Assembly (NCBI GenBank): GCA_002722705.1
Contig: PBMP01000113.1
Coordinates: 1 to 64,000 of the forward strand
DNA from: Pseudobdellovibrionaceae bacterium
Lineage (GTDB): Bacteria; Bdellovibrionota; UBA1018; UBA6935
Direction of reading: 5' to 3'
DNA: 64,000 nucleotides
The number at the start of each line of letters is the position of its first letter. Positions within the stretch are counted from its first letter, which is position 1. Shown here one piece after another: positions 34,551 to 43,833 of this stretch. The notes below the pieces were generated by a model that was not told the DNA's origin, made no database searches, and worked only from the letters and a program-made list of their open reading frames with translations. The position numbers and the translations under genes were made by a program.

Positions 34551-35711
34551 ATGAAAACAATTTTTATCTTCTTTCTTCTTCTTTCTTTGAAAAGCTACGC
34601 CACAGTGGATACTCATGCCCATCTTTTCATGAAAAAAGGACTCACCTGGGCTTTTAATGGAGACTTCTTTGATCCCATTCAAGCTTCTTCATGGAAAGAT
34701 GGACTCTCCTCACAAGCCAACCCAAAAACCTTAAATGAGTCAGGTGCATCGATTGTCGTTATTTCTTTGTATGCGAATCCATTTTTTACCTGGGACATGA
34801 GAGACTCCATTCGAACTCAAATCAAACAACTCCATCAATTTTTGGAGCAAAACCCCCAGTGGGTTCTAGCAAAATCATCCAGTGAAGCACAAACTGCTCT
34901 AAAAAAAAATAAGTCTGTCTTGATTTTAAGTTTAGAAGGAGTGGAAGGTATCTTAGAAAATGATCAAGACATTGAAGAATTTGTCATCCAAGGAGGAATT
35001 CGAATAGTCACACTTTTACATCTGATGGATGACAAGCACGGAGGAGCTGCATTTTTAAAAGGTTTTCGTGTCTGGGCAAATCCAATTGCATTTATTCAAT
35101 CCTTTTTTCGTCCACGTTATCATGACTCGGTTCCTGTGAATCCCAGAGGACTTACTCCAATTGGAATTAAACTTCTCAAAAAACTTATTGCAAAAAATGT
35201 TTGGATTGATCTTTCTCATGCAACAGAAGCCAGCGTGAAAGATATACTCCCTTTCATCAAAAAAGCTCAGCACCCCCTCCTCTTTACTCATACGACTTTA
35301 AGAAAATTTTCTCCGGGTGAACGAAGCATATCAGAATCCCTTCTTTATAAAGTAAAAGAAACAAACGGAATTGTTGGACTCTTAGTGAGTGAAGAAAGAA
35401 TGCTCGATGGCATCATACAAACTCAATCATGTGCTGATAGTTTTGCGGCAACTGTAATTCAGTGGAATTATTTAGTGTCAATCATTGGCCCTTCTCATGC
35501 CACTCTGGGGTCAGACATCAATGGATCTGTTCATGGACTTGCTCCACCTCAATGTTCAACGGACACACCACTCGATCAAACTGGATTTTTTCACATAGGA
35601 CATCACAAATACTTGTGGCCTGCTTTGAAAAAAAGAGGTGCTCATTTGCCCAAAAACCTTCAGGAATTTGATGATACTTTTTTAGAAGCATGGTCAAAAG
35701 TTAAGCCTTAA
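34551..35711 (+). CDS. Exported membrane-dipeptidase-type (M19) metallopeptidase
   Basis: A 386-residue amidohydrolase-fold protein with a signal peptide (1-17, K-S-Y-A). Putative zinc ligands in family order: D-T-H-A-H at 20-24 (in place of D-G-H-x-D), the bridging glutamate in L-S-L-E-G-V-E-G near 129-134, H in D-L-S-H-A-T near 226, H in F-T-H-T-T near 250, and the aspartate in L-G-S-D-I-N-G near 330. The R-x-x-S segment and family length fit M19 dipeptidases. It would cleave dipeptides in the periplasm or outside. The first metal motif is variant, so metal use may differ. Its end overlaps the convergent prmA by 11 bases. Confidence 0.85.
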   Translation: MKTIFIFFLLLSLKSYATVDTHAHLFMKKGLTWAFNGDFFDPIQASSWKDGLSSQANPKTLNESGASIVVISLYANPFFTWDMRDSIRTQIKQLHQFLEQNPQWVLAKSSSEAQTALKKNKSVLILSLEGVEGILENDQDIEEFVIQGGIRIVTLLHLMDDKHGGAAFLKGFRVWANPIAFIQSFFRPRYHDSVPVNPRGLTPIGIKLLKKLIAKNVWIDLSHATEASVKDILPFIKKAQHPLLFTHTTLRKFSPGERSISESLLYKVKETNGIVGLLVSEERMLDGIIQTQSCADSFAATVIQWNYLVSIIGPSHATLGSDINGSVHGLAPPQCSTDTPLDQTGFFHIGHHKYLWPALKKRGAHLPKNLQEFDDTFLEAWSKVKP

Positions 35712-36681
35712 GTAGCCCCAAAAGGCCCCACCATTCATTTTTTTGAGAAACTGCTTCCCAGGTCACTCCAAGTGCAGAGTACCTTGATTGGATTTCCTTC
35801 ACATCAGACTCAATAAGACCAGAAAGAATAATTCTTCCTCCAGGTCGTAATCGTTGAATGAGAGCATCACTGAATTCAATGAGTACGGGCCTTAAAATAT
35901 TTGCTATAACCAAATCATATGATTGATCTTCAAGAGAAGAAATAAACTGAACTTTTGATTCAACACCATTGAGTTCAGCATTTTCTTTTGCATTGTCAAC
36001 CGCCAAAGAATCAATTTCAACACCCAAAACAGAGGAAGCACCCAATAATGCAGCAGCAATAGAAAGGATTCCGGAACCACTTCCGAAATCCAAAACAGAA
36101 GGAGACCCCTTCCATGAAAGGTTTTCCATTAACTCCAAACACAACTGAGTTGTTTCATGTGTTCCCGTTCCAAATCCTGCTCCAGGAAGAATTCGCAGAG
36201 TTCTTTTATTTGAATCTTTTTTTTTCTCCCAGCTTGGAACCACTTCCCAGTTTTTACCTAAAGAAAAACGTTTAAAACTTTTTTTCCACTCAGCATTCCA
36301 ATCTTCAGGAATCACTTCTTCAATCGCTCTTACTTCTTTATTCTGTAATGCAAAAGAAAGCCATTCTTGAGCTGCACAAGCCGCTTCTTGACTCGAGAAA
36401 TAAAGAGTAACTGTTGCTTTTCCGGCTTCATTCTTAGATGCAACCCAATCTCGATTAACAGGAGTTTCTCCTGAGTCCAAAATCCAAGCCTGTTTCTCAA
36501 CTCCAAGATCGAATGCTTCCTCAGAAAGAACGGTTCCCTCATGAATCCCAACAAGCCCTTGTTCTTTCCAATGCTCCCAAAATAAACCGAGTAGTTGCTC
36601 CAAAGAGAGCCCCTGATCCATATAAATGATCTGAGAAGACTCTTTGAAACTCACTGAAAAGCGATAGGTAGCCTGATTCAT
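35701..36681 (-). CDS. prmA: Ribosomal protein L11 methyltransferase
   Basis: A 326-residue SAM-dependent methyltransferase. N-terminal substrate-recognition domain with W-I-L-D-S-G and D-W-N-A-E-W-K-K-S-F-K-R, then G-A-G-F-G-T-G-T-H-E-T-T, the hallmark of PrmA, and motif I V-L-D-F-G-S-G-S-G-I-L-S-I-A with A-N-I-L-x-P-V-L. It trimethylates L11. The gene starts 3 bases after the RNase gene stop, indicating cotranscription with rng. Confidence 0.95.
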   Translation of the reverse strand: MNQATYRFSVSFKESSQIIYMDQGLSLEQLLGLFWEHWKEQGLVGIHEGTVLSEEAFDLGVEKQAWILDSGETPVNRDWVASKNEAGKATVTLYFSSQEAACAAQEWLSFALQNKEVRAIEEVIPEDWNAEWKKSFKRFSLGKNWEVVPSWEKKKDSNKRTLRILPGAGFGTGTHETTQLCLELMENLSWKGSPSVLDFGSGSGILSIAAALLGASSVLGVEIDSLAVDNAKENAELNGVESKVQFISSLEDQSYDLVIANILRPVLIEFSDALIQRLRPGGRIILSGLIESDVKEIQSRYSALGVTWEAVSQKNEWWGLLGLLKA

Positions 36682-36684
36682 GGA

Positions 36685-39444
36685 TTAATCACGAGAAGTG
36701 GGAGTCGATCCATTACCTTCAGGATTATTCCGTCTTTGTGTTGGCTTACGTCTCCCTCGTTGATTATTATTTCTCCGTTGATTTCTTCCTCGGTTCCCAG
36801 GATTACGGTTTCGGCCATTTCGATTGTTATTTGCAGAAGGACTCATTGGAGGCGTTCCTTCACCATAATTTGCTAGAGCCGCATCCTGAGCTGCCTGAGC
36901 CCTTAAAAAGGCCAATCGATCCTCTTCACTCTCAAAATCATCATTCGAAGGACTCCAATTTTTAGGTTCATTAGCCTCTTTTACTGGAGCTGCGATATTT
37001 CCATTCACTTCATTTTCTACACCAGATGAAGAATCCGAATTTCCAGAAGAAGATACTTGATTTCCGATTGAATCTGAATCCGTTTCTTGCTTTGAATCTT
37101 CAGAAGGTCTTCGATTCCGATCCGATGTTTTCTTATGATTTTTCTGTTGAGATCTTTTTTTATTATTATTTCTCTGATGATTACGAGCCGGTCGAGTCGT
37201 CTGTATCGGCTTCAAAGAAGCATCCCCAGAAACTTCAAATTGTTCATCATGGAAATCACCAACCGCTTGTAAGTAAATCTGTTTACGATATCTCTTTTCT
37301 AGATGATCAATCACTTCGCGTTCTTCTGTCGCTAAAATTTCAATGACATCAGGATGACACTGAACAAGAATCTTTTTAATTTCCCTTTCGATTCCAGTTC
37401 TCTCAATCTCTCTTAAAACTTCGTATGCAACTGTCTTTCGACTCTTTACGTATCCTCGAGATTCACAATGACGGCAAGGTTCACACATGGTTCGAACCAT
37501 AGTGTCTCTCGTCCGTTTTCGAGTCATTTCGATCAGTCCCAACTCAGAAATTTTTAGAATTGTTGGACGAGCTCTATCCTTGGCAAGCGCATCTTCAAGG
37601 GTTCTATAAACTCTTCTTTTATTTTCATCTTTTTCCATATCGATTAAATCGATAATAATAATTCCACCACAATTTCTCAGACGAAGCTGATAAGCAATTT
37701 CTTCAACTGCTTCGAGATTTGTTTTTAAAATTGTATCCTCAAGATTTTTCTTACCAACAAATCGTCCTGTATTCACATCAATAGCAACCAATGCTTCTGC
37801 TTGATCAACAACAATATAACCACCAGACTTTAACCAAACTTTTCTCTCCAAAGCTCGATGAAGCTCCGTTGATATTCCATAAGCATCAAAAATAGGAATA
37901 TCTCCTTGATACAACTCAACTCGGTCTTCAATTTTTGGCATAAATCGAGATACAAAGGACTTAATATCATTGTAGTAATACTTTGAATCTACAATAATTT
38001 TACTGATATCTTCGTTGACCCAATCTCGAATAGAACGAAGGACAGTGTTCATATCTTCATGAATTAAGGCTGGAGCAGAAGTCTCATCCGCTTTCTTTTT
38101 AATTTGTTTCCAAAGCTGGTCAAGGTATTCCATATCTTTCTTTAACCAAGTTTCAGCATCCTTACCGCCACTCGCAGTACGAACAATAAATCCATAATTT
38201 TCTGGTCGATTGTCTTCAACAAAATTTCTAAAACGACGACGTTCTTCATCTTTCTCAATTCTTCGAGACACCCCTACATGATCGATGGTAGGCATACAAA
38301 CAAGATGCCTTCCTGCCAAACTCACATGACAAGTTAAACGAGCTCCTTTTGCTGCAATCGGATCTTTTGCAACTTGAACGATCACTTCTTGACCTTCTTT
38401 TAAAATTTCATCAATACTTACTCGACTTTTTCGAGGACGATTAGAAGGTCTGCTCCTAATCTTTTTATCTCGTCCTCTTCTTTCTCGAAATTCCGATCTT
38501 TTACGAATTTTATCTCCAGTAGAGTCTAACGATCGAACAGTAGAACCAGCAGGGCTCTGTGTTTCTTCCCCAACCATACTACTCATCGCTTCTCGATCAG
38601 AGGCACTATCTCCAGCTTGGGCAACCTCTTCATGATAACTTTCCGGCAAACCGTGGTAATTTTTTTTCTTACGATCTTGGTTTTTGTTACGATTCTGTCG
38701 TGGACGTCGATTGTTCTTTTTTTTCTGGTTTGATTCTGAGGTAGACTGAACTTGGACATCTTGAGATGAGTCTTCAACTGAATGCTCTCCTTGCTCAGTC
38801 TTTTGTTCATCACTAAGTGACGGTTCCTCATTACTTTCTTTTTCTACTGAAGATACTTGAATCTCTTGAGTAGATTCTTGTGCAGGAGGAGCAAGAGTCC
38901 CTTCAACCGCCTCTGGCTCATCGTCAGTGGCCATAGCCTGAGAATCCTCTTCGTCACTCTCATCAGAATCAAGCGTTTCCTCTTCTTCTAACGTATCCTC
39001 TTCATCTTCATAATCATCTTCAGAAGAATTTTCAGAATCCTCTTCTTCAAAGTCTTCATCCTCTTCTCCGTCGTTATCAACGGACTCAGTATCGCGTAGC
39101 TCTTCTACATGCTCAATCGCTTCTGCTAAGGCCTCTGCTTCAACTTCCTCATCTAAATCAGAGTCTTCTCGATCTTCATCCTGAGACAATTCAGTATTTG
39201 CTTTTTTATCCTTATCGTAATGAAAAACATCATCCACATATAAAAAAGCTGCTTTTTCTAAACCAATATCAACAAATGCAGCTTGCATTCCTGGTAAAAC
39301 TCGAGTCACTCGACCCTTATAAATATTTCCAACAATTCCACGATCTGAAGCTCTCTCCACCTGAAGCTCTTGGATTTCTCCATCTTCGATCAATGCAATT
39401 CGGGTCTCTGGAAGAGATGCGTTAATAATAAGTTCTCGTGCCAT
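36685..39444 (-). CDS. rng: Ribonuclease E/G with a low-complexity insertion in the S1 domain
   Basis: A 919-residue RNase E/G. Residues 1-75 begin the S1 domain (Y-K-G-R-V-T-R-V-L-P-G-M-Q-A-A-F-V-D-I-G). Residues about 76-340 are an insertion: first strongly acidic (runs of Glu and Asp), then basic and Asn/Arg-rich. From 342 the S1 domain resumes (E-G-Q-E-V-I-V-Q-V-A-K). The catalytic aspartates are in A-I-D-V-N (Asp556) and I-I-I-I-D-L (Asp599), the zinc-link cysteines Cys654 and Cys657. The C-terminal tail (about 745-919) is Arg/Asn/Gly-rich and disordered, suited to RNA binding. It processes or decays RNA. AAGGAG precedes the ATG. Either rne or rng is possible; the short core without an E. 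coli-like tail and the family name guide the choice. Confidence 0.92.
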   Translation of the reverse strand: MARELIINASLPETRIALIEDGEIQELQVERASDRGIVGNIYKGRVTRVLPGMQAAFVDIGLEKAAFLYVDDVFHYDKDKKANTELSQDEDREDSDLDEEVEAEALAEAIEHVEELRDTESVDNDGEEDEDFEEEDSENSSEDDYEDEEDTLEEEETLDSDESDEEDSQAMATDDEPEAVEGTLAPPAQESTQEIQVSSVEKESNEEPSLSDEQKTEQGEHSVEDSSQDVQVQSTSESNQKKKNNRRPRQNRNKNQDRKKKNYHGLPESYHEEVAQAGDSASDREAMSSMVGEETQSPAGSTVRSLDSTGDKIRKRSEFRERRGRDKKIRSRPSNRPRKSRVSIDEILKEGQEVIVQVAKDPIAAKGARLTCHVSLAGRHLVCMPTIDHVGVSRRIEKDEERRRFRNFVEDNRPENYGFIVRTASGGKDAETWLKKDMEYLDQLWKQIKKKADETSAPALIHEDMNTVLRSIRDWVNEDISKIIVDSKYYYNDIKSFVSRFMPKIEDRVELYQGDIPIFDAYGISTELHRALERKVWLKSGGYIVVDQAEALVAIDVNTGRFVGKKNLEDTILKTNLEAVEEIAYQLRLRNCGGIIIIDLIDMEKDENKRRVYRTLEDALAKDRARPTILKISELGLIEMTRKRTRDTMVRTMCEPCRHCESRGYVKSRKTVAYEVLREIERTGIEREIKKILVQCHPDVIEILATEEREVIDHLEKRYRKQIYLQAVGDFHDEQFEVSGDASLKPIQTTRPARNHQRNNNKKRSQQKNHKKTSDRNRRPSEDSKQETDSDSIGNQVSSSGNSDSSSGVENEVNGNIAAPVKEANEPKNWSPSNDDFESEEDRLAFLRAQAAQDAALANYGEGTPPMSPSANNNRNGRNRNPGNRGRNQRRNNNQRGRRKPTQRRNNPEGNGSTPTSRD

Positions 39445-40187
39445 CAGTAGGCTCCTTCTTTGAGTTCATTTCTTTTGGTCACCCAAACCATCCCAAAAGA
39501 AATCGCTCAATTTTTAAAGAAACGATGGACATTCAGACACAACAGGCCGTGATTCATTCACGAAGGTAATCGACGGGAAAAAAAACTCCCAGAAAAAAAC
39601 AAAGGATGAAAATAACCTTTGACTCTCTTGCTTCAACCGCAACTCTAGCTTTGAATAAAGATAGAATAAAATTTGTGGGACTCTCGTTTGATTAAAAGAA
39701 AATACACGAAAGACTCGACCATAACGCAAACCATCGGAACTGATTTCAGTTCTTTTAGGAATGGATTGAGAAATGGATTGATCACAAATATGCAAAGCTG
39801 AAGCTCCTAATACTGTTTCCTGCTGCCGTACTGATTCCAATCGTCTCGGCAAATTTTAAAACCGCGAGGGTGCTTCGCGGGATAACTATCCAACCTCCAA
39901 ACAAAAGCCACAGACGGAACGCTCTTTTTCTGAATCAAACTACGATTGAGATCTTTTTGATCTAAGGTTCCTTTTTTTATCTGTCTCTCTTGTCTAAAAA
40001 CTTTTTTGAGGGTCCTTCTTCTTACTCAGGAGGAATCGCTTGCGCTGGCCTAAGCTAAGGAAAGGACTGAAAACCGGATTTTCATCCTGATTTCCCTCTT
40101 TACTCTCACTATAAGAGCTACCGAATCCGACTTGACACTTCAAGTAAAAAGTAGGAACTCTTATAACAAATAAAGGGGTAGGCAATT
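39445..40187. other. 743-base region without a confident gene
   Basis: Between the divergent rng and deoC starts. On the minus strand, open stretches follow one another: frame A from about 40185 to 39994, frame B from about 40000 to 39800, then frame A again from 39852 to 39514 (112 codons). Each reads like protein (Lys/Ser/Gln-rich, then V-W-R-L-D, then R-R-L-E-S-V-R-Q-Q), but no start codon or ribosome site supports frame B. It may be a decayed gene with two shifts, or chance. I see no tmRNA, RNase P, SRP or tRNA signature. The deoC-proximal 80 bases hold the promoter elements listed separately. Confidence 0.35.
40110..40165 (+). promoter_or_regulatory. Promoter and operator-like repeats of the deo operon
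   Basis: TATAAGAG at 40110-40117 and its reverse complement CTCTTATA at 40158-40165 bracket a palindrome ACTTGA-cact-TCAAGT (40130-40145). A -35-like TTGACA (40132-40137) lies within the palindrome and a -10-like TTATAA at 40161-40166, though the 23-base spacing between them is too long for a standard pair. The symmetric elements suggest repressor control of the nucleoside operon. Confidence 0.45.
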
Positions 40188-41204
40188 ATGGCTTTTGAGA
40201 CAAGAAAAGGTATGAACTTCAATAACCGACTAAATACATCTAAAGACGCGGAGATGAAAACCCAAAATAACGAGGATCTCTCTCCTAACACCTTAAATTC
40301 ATTAGTAGATCAAATTGCAGACGCAGTTCGTGAAAAATTGATCTCACAGGGAGTTCCCCTCATGCCTATGGAATCGGCAGTCGGCAAAAATGCCCCCCCT
40401 TCTCGCTCGGACTCGGGATCGTCAACTAGCTCATCGCGCTGGAATCATGCCGCAATTCCGGTAAATTCCATTCGAAAAGCTTCATTTGAACCCCATCTTT
40501 TTGAGGGTCAGGAGTCCCTAGCAAGAAAAATAGACCATACGTTACTTAAACCTGATGCCACTCCAGAACAAATTAGAAAAGTTTGTGAAGAGGCTCGAAA
40601 ATACCAATTTGCCACTGTTTGTGTGAATTCATCTTACGTAAAGACAGTCGCTGATCTCTTAAAGGGATCTGCAACTGTGCCCATTGCTGTTGTAGGGTTT
40701 CCTCTCGGAGCAAGTTCCACTGCTTCAAAAGTGTTTGAAACCAATGAAGCAATTAAAAATGGTGCGGGTGAAATCGATATGGTGATTAACATTGGCGCTT
40801 TAAAAGCAAAAGACTATGCACATGTCCTTGACGATATCAGTGCGGTTGTAGATGCAGCTGCCCCCGTCCCCGTAAAAGTGATTTTAGAAACTGCAGAACT
40901 TACACAAGAAGAAAAAGTGATTGGATGTGCTCTTACAAAAGCAGCAGATGCCGCTTTTGTAAAAACATCAACTGGCTTTGCTTCTGGAGGAGCAACGGTA
41001 GAAGATATCGAGTTAATGAGACGAATCGTTGGAGACGAAATGGGAGTAAAAGCATCTGGAGGAATACGAACTCAAGAAGATGCAAAGAAGATGATTCAGG
41101 CAGGAGCAAGTCGAATTGGCGCTTCTGCAAGTGTAGCGATTGTTACTGGAACTTCTGAAAAAAAAGATTCAAAAAATAAAAGTTATAAATCAAGTCTTTA
41201 CTAA
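40188..41204 (+). CDS. deoC: Deoxyribose-phosphate aldolase with N-terminal extension
   Basis: A 338-residue enzyme cleaving 2-deoxyribose-5-phosphate to acetaldehyde and glyceraldehyde-3-phosphate. The TIM-barrel core begins near 110 ([10 protein letters not shown]) and has the Schiff-base lysine in V-K-T-S-T-G-F (Lys259), Asp in E-I-D-M-V-I-N-I-G (Asp197) and the second lysine in V-K-A-S-G-G (Lys288). The first 105 residues are extra: an amphipathic helix at about 33-55 ([12 protein letters not shown]), then a Ser/Pro linker. This layout resembles encapsulation peptides of microcompartment cargo, but no shell gene is in the window. ATG with GGGGTAGG upstream. First gene of the deo operon. 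Confidence 0.93.
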   Translation: MAFETRKGMNFNNRLNTSKDAEMKTQNNEDLSPNTLNSLVDQIADAVREKLISQGVPLMPMESAVGKNAPPSRSDSGSSTSSSRWNHAAIPVNSIRKASFEPHLFEGQESLARKIDHTLLKPDATPEQIRKVCEEARKYQFATVCVNSSYVKTVADLLKGSATVPIAVVGFPLGASSTASKVFETNEAIKNGAGEIDMVINIGALKAKDYAHVLDDISAVVDAAAPVPVKVILETAELTQEEKVIGCALTKAADAAFVKTSTGFASGGATVEDIELMRRIVGDEMGVKASGGIRTQEDAKKMIQAGASRIGASASVAIVTGTSEKKDSKNKSYKSSLY

Positions 41205-41213
41205 GGTGGCCTC

Positions 41214-42407
41214 ATGAATCCTCTTTTTGAACGAGTTATTCTGATTATTTTAGATGGGGTGGGTGCAGGAGAAGCCCCTGACACTGCTCAATTTAATGAT
41301 ACAGGAGCAAACACCCTTGGTAACTTATCCAATAAACGCCCTCTACACCTTCCAAACCTCAGACGATGGGGAATAGGAAATGTAACACCAATGAAGGGCA
41401 CGCCCCCTTTAACTAAAAATGATCACAACAATTGTGCATTTGGAGTTATGAAAGAACACTCCGCCGGGAAAGATACCACATCAGGGCATTGGGAAATGAT
41501 GGGCGTCCCAGTTCTTAATGCTTTTCCTGTTTTTCCTAACGGATTTCCAAAAGAAATAATCGACCGATGGTGTAAAGAAAATGATCTTCCTGGAGTTCTA
41601 GGAAATGAACCTGCGAGTGGAACAGAAATTATTACTCGACTCGGTGAAGAACACATTCAAACAGGAAAGCCGATTGTTTACACCAGCGCAGATAGTGTCT
41701 GGCAGGTTGCCTGTCATGAGGAATTCTTTGGACTAGATCGCCTCATTCAAATTTGTCATTCAGCACGAAAAATCTGCGATGAAATGAATATTAGTCGAGT
41801 GATCGCCCGTCCATTCATTGGTAAAAATGCATCTGAATTCAAAAGAACCTATAATCGCAAAGACCTCTCTTTACTCCCCCTACACGAAAGTTATTTAGAC
41901 CTACTCACCCAGAAAAAAATCCTTACCCTTGGAATTGGAAAAATTACAAACATCTATGCCGATCAAGGGATTCAAAGAAACATCCACACTGAAGGAAATA
42001 CAGATGGGATTAGCAAACTAATAGAACAAATAAAAAAAGAAGAAAAAGGACTTCTTTTTTGTAACCTCATTGATACTGACATGCTCTATGGACACCGTAG
42101 AGATGTCGAAGGGTTTGCTCAAGCACTAGAAGAATTTGATCAGGCAGTCCCAGAAATTCAAAAACTGTTAACAGAAAAAGACCTTGTTCTCATCACAGCA
42201 GACCACGGAAATGACCCAACTTACCCTGGTACCGATCACACACGAGAACTCGTTCCCCTTCTCGCCTATTCTCCACGCTTTAATAACCTGAAGTCCTTAG
42301 GCACTCGTGACGGATTTGCAGATCTCGGAGCAACCATTTATGAAGCCCTGACCACAGAAACGTCTTCTCTTTCCGGGACCTCATTTTTGAGTCAATTGCC
42401 CATATAA
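41214..42407 (+). CDS. deoB: Phosphopentomutase
   Basis: A 397-residue alkaline-phosphatase-superfamily mutase that interconverts (deoxy)ribose-1-phosphate and -5-phosphate, linking nucleoside phosphorylases to DeoC. Metal and catalytic motifs: I-L-D-G-V-G-A-G-E-A-P-D near the N-terminus, the phosphorylated Thr in G-K-D-T-T-S-G-H-W-E, and A-D-H-G-N-D-P-T-Y-P-G-T-D-H-T-R-E near 330-345. It starts 9 bases after deoC with AAGGTGG as ribosome site. Confidence 0.96.
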   Translation: MNPLFERVILIILDGVGAGEAPDTAQFNDTGANTLGNLSNKRPLHLPNLRRWGIGNVTPMKGTPPLTKNDHNNCAFGVMKEHSAGKDTTSGHWEMMGVPVLNAFPVFPNGFPKEIIDRWCKENDLPGVLGNEPASGTEIITRLGEEHIQTGKPIVYTSADSVWQVACHEEFFGLDRLIQICHSARKICDEMNISRVIARPFIGKNASEFKRTYNRKDLSLLPLHESYLDLLTQKKILTLGIGKITNIYADQGIQRNIHTEGNTDGISKLIEQIKKEEKGLLFCNLIDTDMLYGHRRDVEGFAQALEEFDQAVPEIQKLLTEKDLVLITADHGNDPTYPGTDHTRELVPLLAYSPRFNNLKSLGTRDGFADLGATIYEALTTETSSLSGTSFLSQLPI

Positions 42408-42452
42408 GAGGTTCTTTTGGACTTTCCCTCTATTGTGAGGTACGGGATTCCC

Positions 42453-43802
42453 ATGAACACAACCAAATCCTTATCCGCAGTTTCAATTCTCTTAAAAAAA
42501 AGAGAAGGAATTCCTCTAAGTAAAGAAGAAACAGAGTTCTTTATCCGCGGAATCACCGATGAAACGATCACAGATTATCAAGCTTCTGCTTTTTTAATGG
42601 CAAGCTTCATTCATGGTCTCCAAAAAGAAGAAACCAGTCACCTCACTCAAGCAATGGTCAATAGTGGTGAAATTTACGATTTAAGCGAAGTTGAAGGCCC
42701 AAAGGTGGACAAACACTCAACGGGTGGCGTAGGAGATAAAGTTTCCCTTATTCTCGCACCTCTTGCAGCCGCTTGCGGAGTCATTGTTCCAATGATGTCT
42801 GGAAGAGGACTTGGACACAGTGGCGGAACATTAGATAAATTGGAATCGATTCCAGGATTCAATGTTTTTTTAAGTCGAGTCGAAATGGTTCACATTCTCA
42901 AACAAATTGGTTGTGCAATGATTGGACAAAGTAAAACGATGGTTCCCGCTGACAAAAAACTTTATTCACTCAGAGATGTTACCGCGACCGTGGAAAGTAT
43001 CCCTCTTATTACTGCTTCGATTTTATCTAAAAAAAAGGCAGAAGGCGCTGAGTCCTTAGTCCTTGATGTTAAAGTAGGAAACGGTGCTTTTATGAGTCGC
43101 CTCAAAGATGCAAGAGCTCTTTCTCGATCTATCCTGTCGGTATCAACACATCTTGGCCTCCCAACGGTCCCTGTTTTAACCAATATGGATCAACCTCTTG
43201 GGCATACTGCAGGAAATGCTCTTGAAGTCATTGAATCAGTAAAAGTTCTAAGAAACGAATCATCAAAAGAGTCGGATGACCTTAAAGAACTTTCAATTTA
43301 CCTCACTGCACACATGGTACTCTTAGGAAAATTAGTATCATCTTTTAGCGAAGCTAAAAAATTAGTAAAAACAAAACTAGAAGATGGAAGTGCTTATGAA
43401 ATTTTTGAAAAGCTCGTTTCTTTTCAAGGAGGAGATCTCAGAGTAATTCAGAATACTGATCTGTTTGAAAAAACAGAATCCGTTAGAGTTTTAAAGGCTT
43501 CTCGTTCAGGATGGGTTCATTCAATGGACACGAGAGGTTTTGGAGAAGCGCTCGTACAAATGGGTGGAGGTCGACAAAAAGTTTCTGATGAAATCGATCC
43601 TCGAGTTGGGTTTTATTTTGAAAAGAAGGTGGGTGACAAAATAAAAGAGGGTGATGACCTCGTAAAAGTTCACTGTCCTTCTCGATTCGATTCTGAAGAA
43701 TGGATAGAAAAACTGAGTAAATTAATCAAAATAAAAGAAACTAAAAAAGAGAGAATGAAAGTCATTGTTGACGACCCATCTAAAAACAGATTAAAAAGGT
43801 AG
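42453..43802 (+). CDS. deoA: Thymidine (pyrimidine-nucleoside) phosphorylase
   Basis: A 449-residue phosphorylase splitting thymidine or uridine to base and (deoxy)ribose-1-phosphate. The N-terminal helical part has E-T-E-F-F-I-R-G-I-T-D; the signature K-V-D-K-H-S-T-G-G-V-G-D-K and S-G-R-G-L-G-H-S-G-G-T-L-D-K-L-E are intact. I start at the ATG at 42453, where homologous N-termini begin; a TTG at 42417 in frame is possible. It lies between deoB (gap 45) and punA (31-base gap), all on one transcript. Confidence 0.93.
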   Translation: MNTTKSLSAVSILLKKREGIPLSKEETEFFIRGITDETITDYQASAFLMASFIHGLQKEETSHLTQAMVNSGEIYDLSEVEGPKVDKHSTGGVGDKVSLILAPLAAACGVIVPMMSGRGLGHSGGTLDKLESIPGFNVFLSRVEMVHILKQIGCAMIGQSKTMVPADKKLYSLRDVTATVESIPLITASILSKKKAEGAESLVLDVKVGNGAFMSRLKDARALSRSILSVSTHLGLPTVPVLTNMDQPLGHTAGNALEVIESVKVLRNESSKESDDLKELSIYLTAHMVLLGKLVSSFSEAKKLVKTKLEDGSAYEIFEKLVSFQGGDLRVIQNTDLFEKTESVRVLKASRSGWVHSMDTRGFGEALVQMGGGRQKVSDEIDPRVGFYFEKKVGDKIKEGDDLVKVHCPSRFDSEEWIEKLSKLIKIKETKKERMKVIVDDPSKNRLKR

Positions 43803-43833
43803 CTTGAGTGAATCTTGTCCAAAAGGAGATCCC

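Noticed and set aside
39445-40187. Housekeeping RNA (tmRNA, RNase P, SRP or 6S RNA) in the long spacer
   Set aside because: None of the conserved sequence blocks is seen on either strand.
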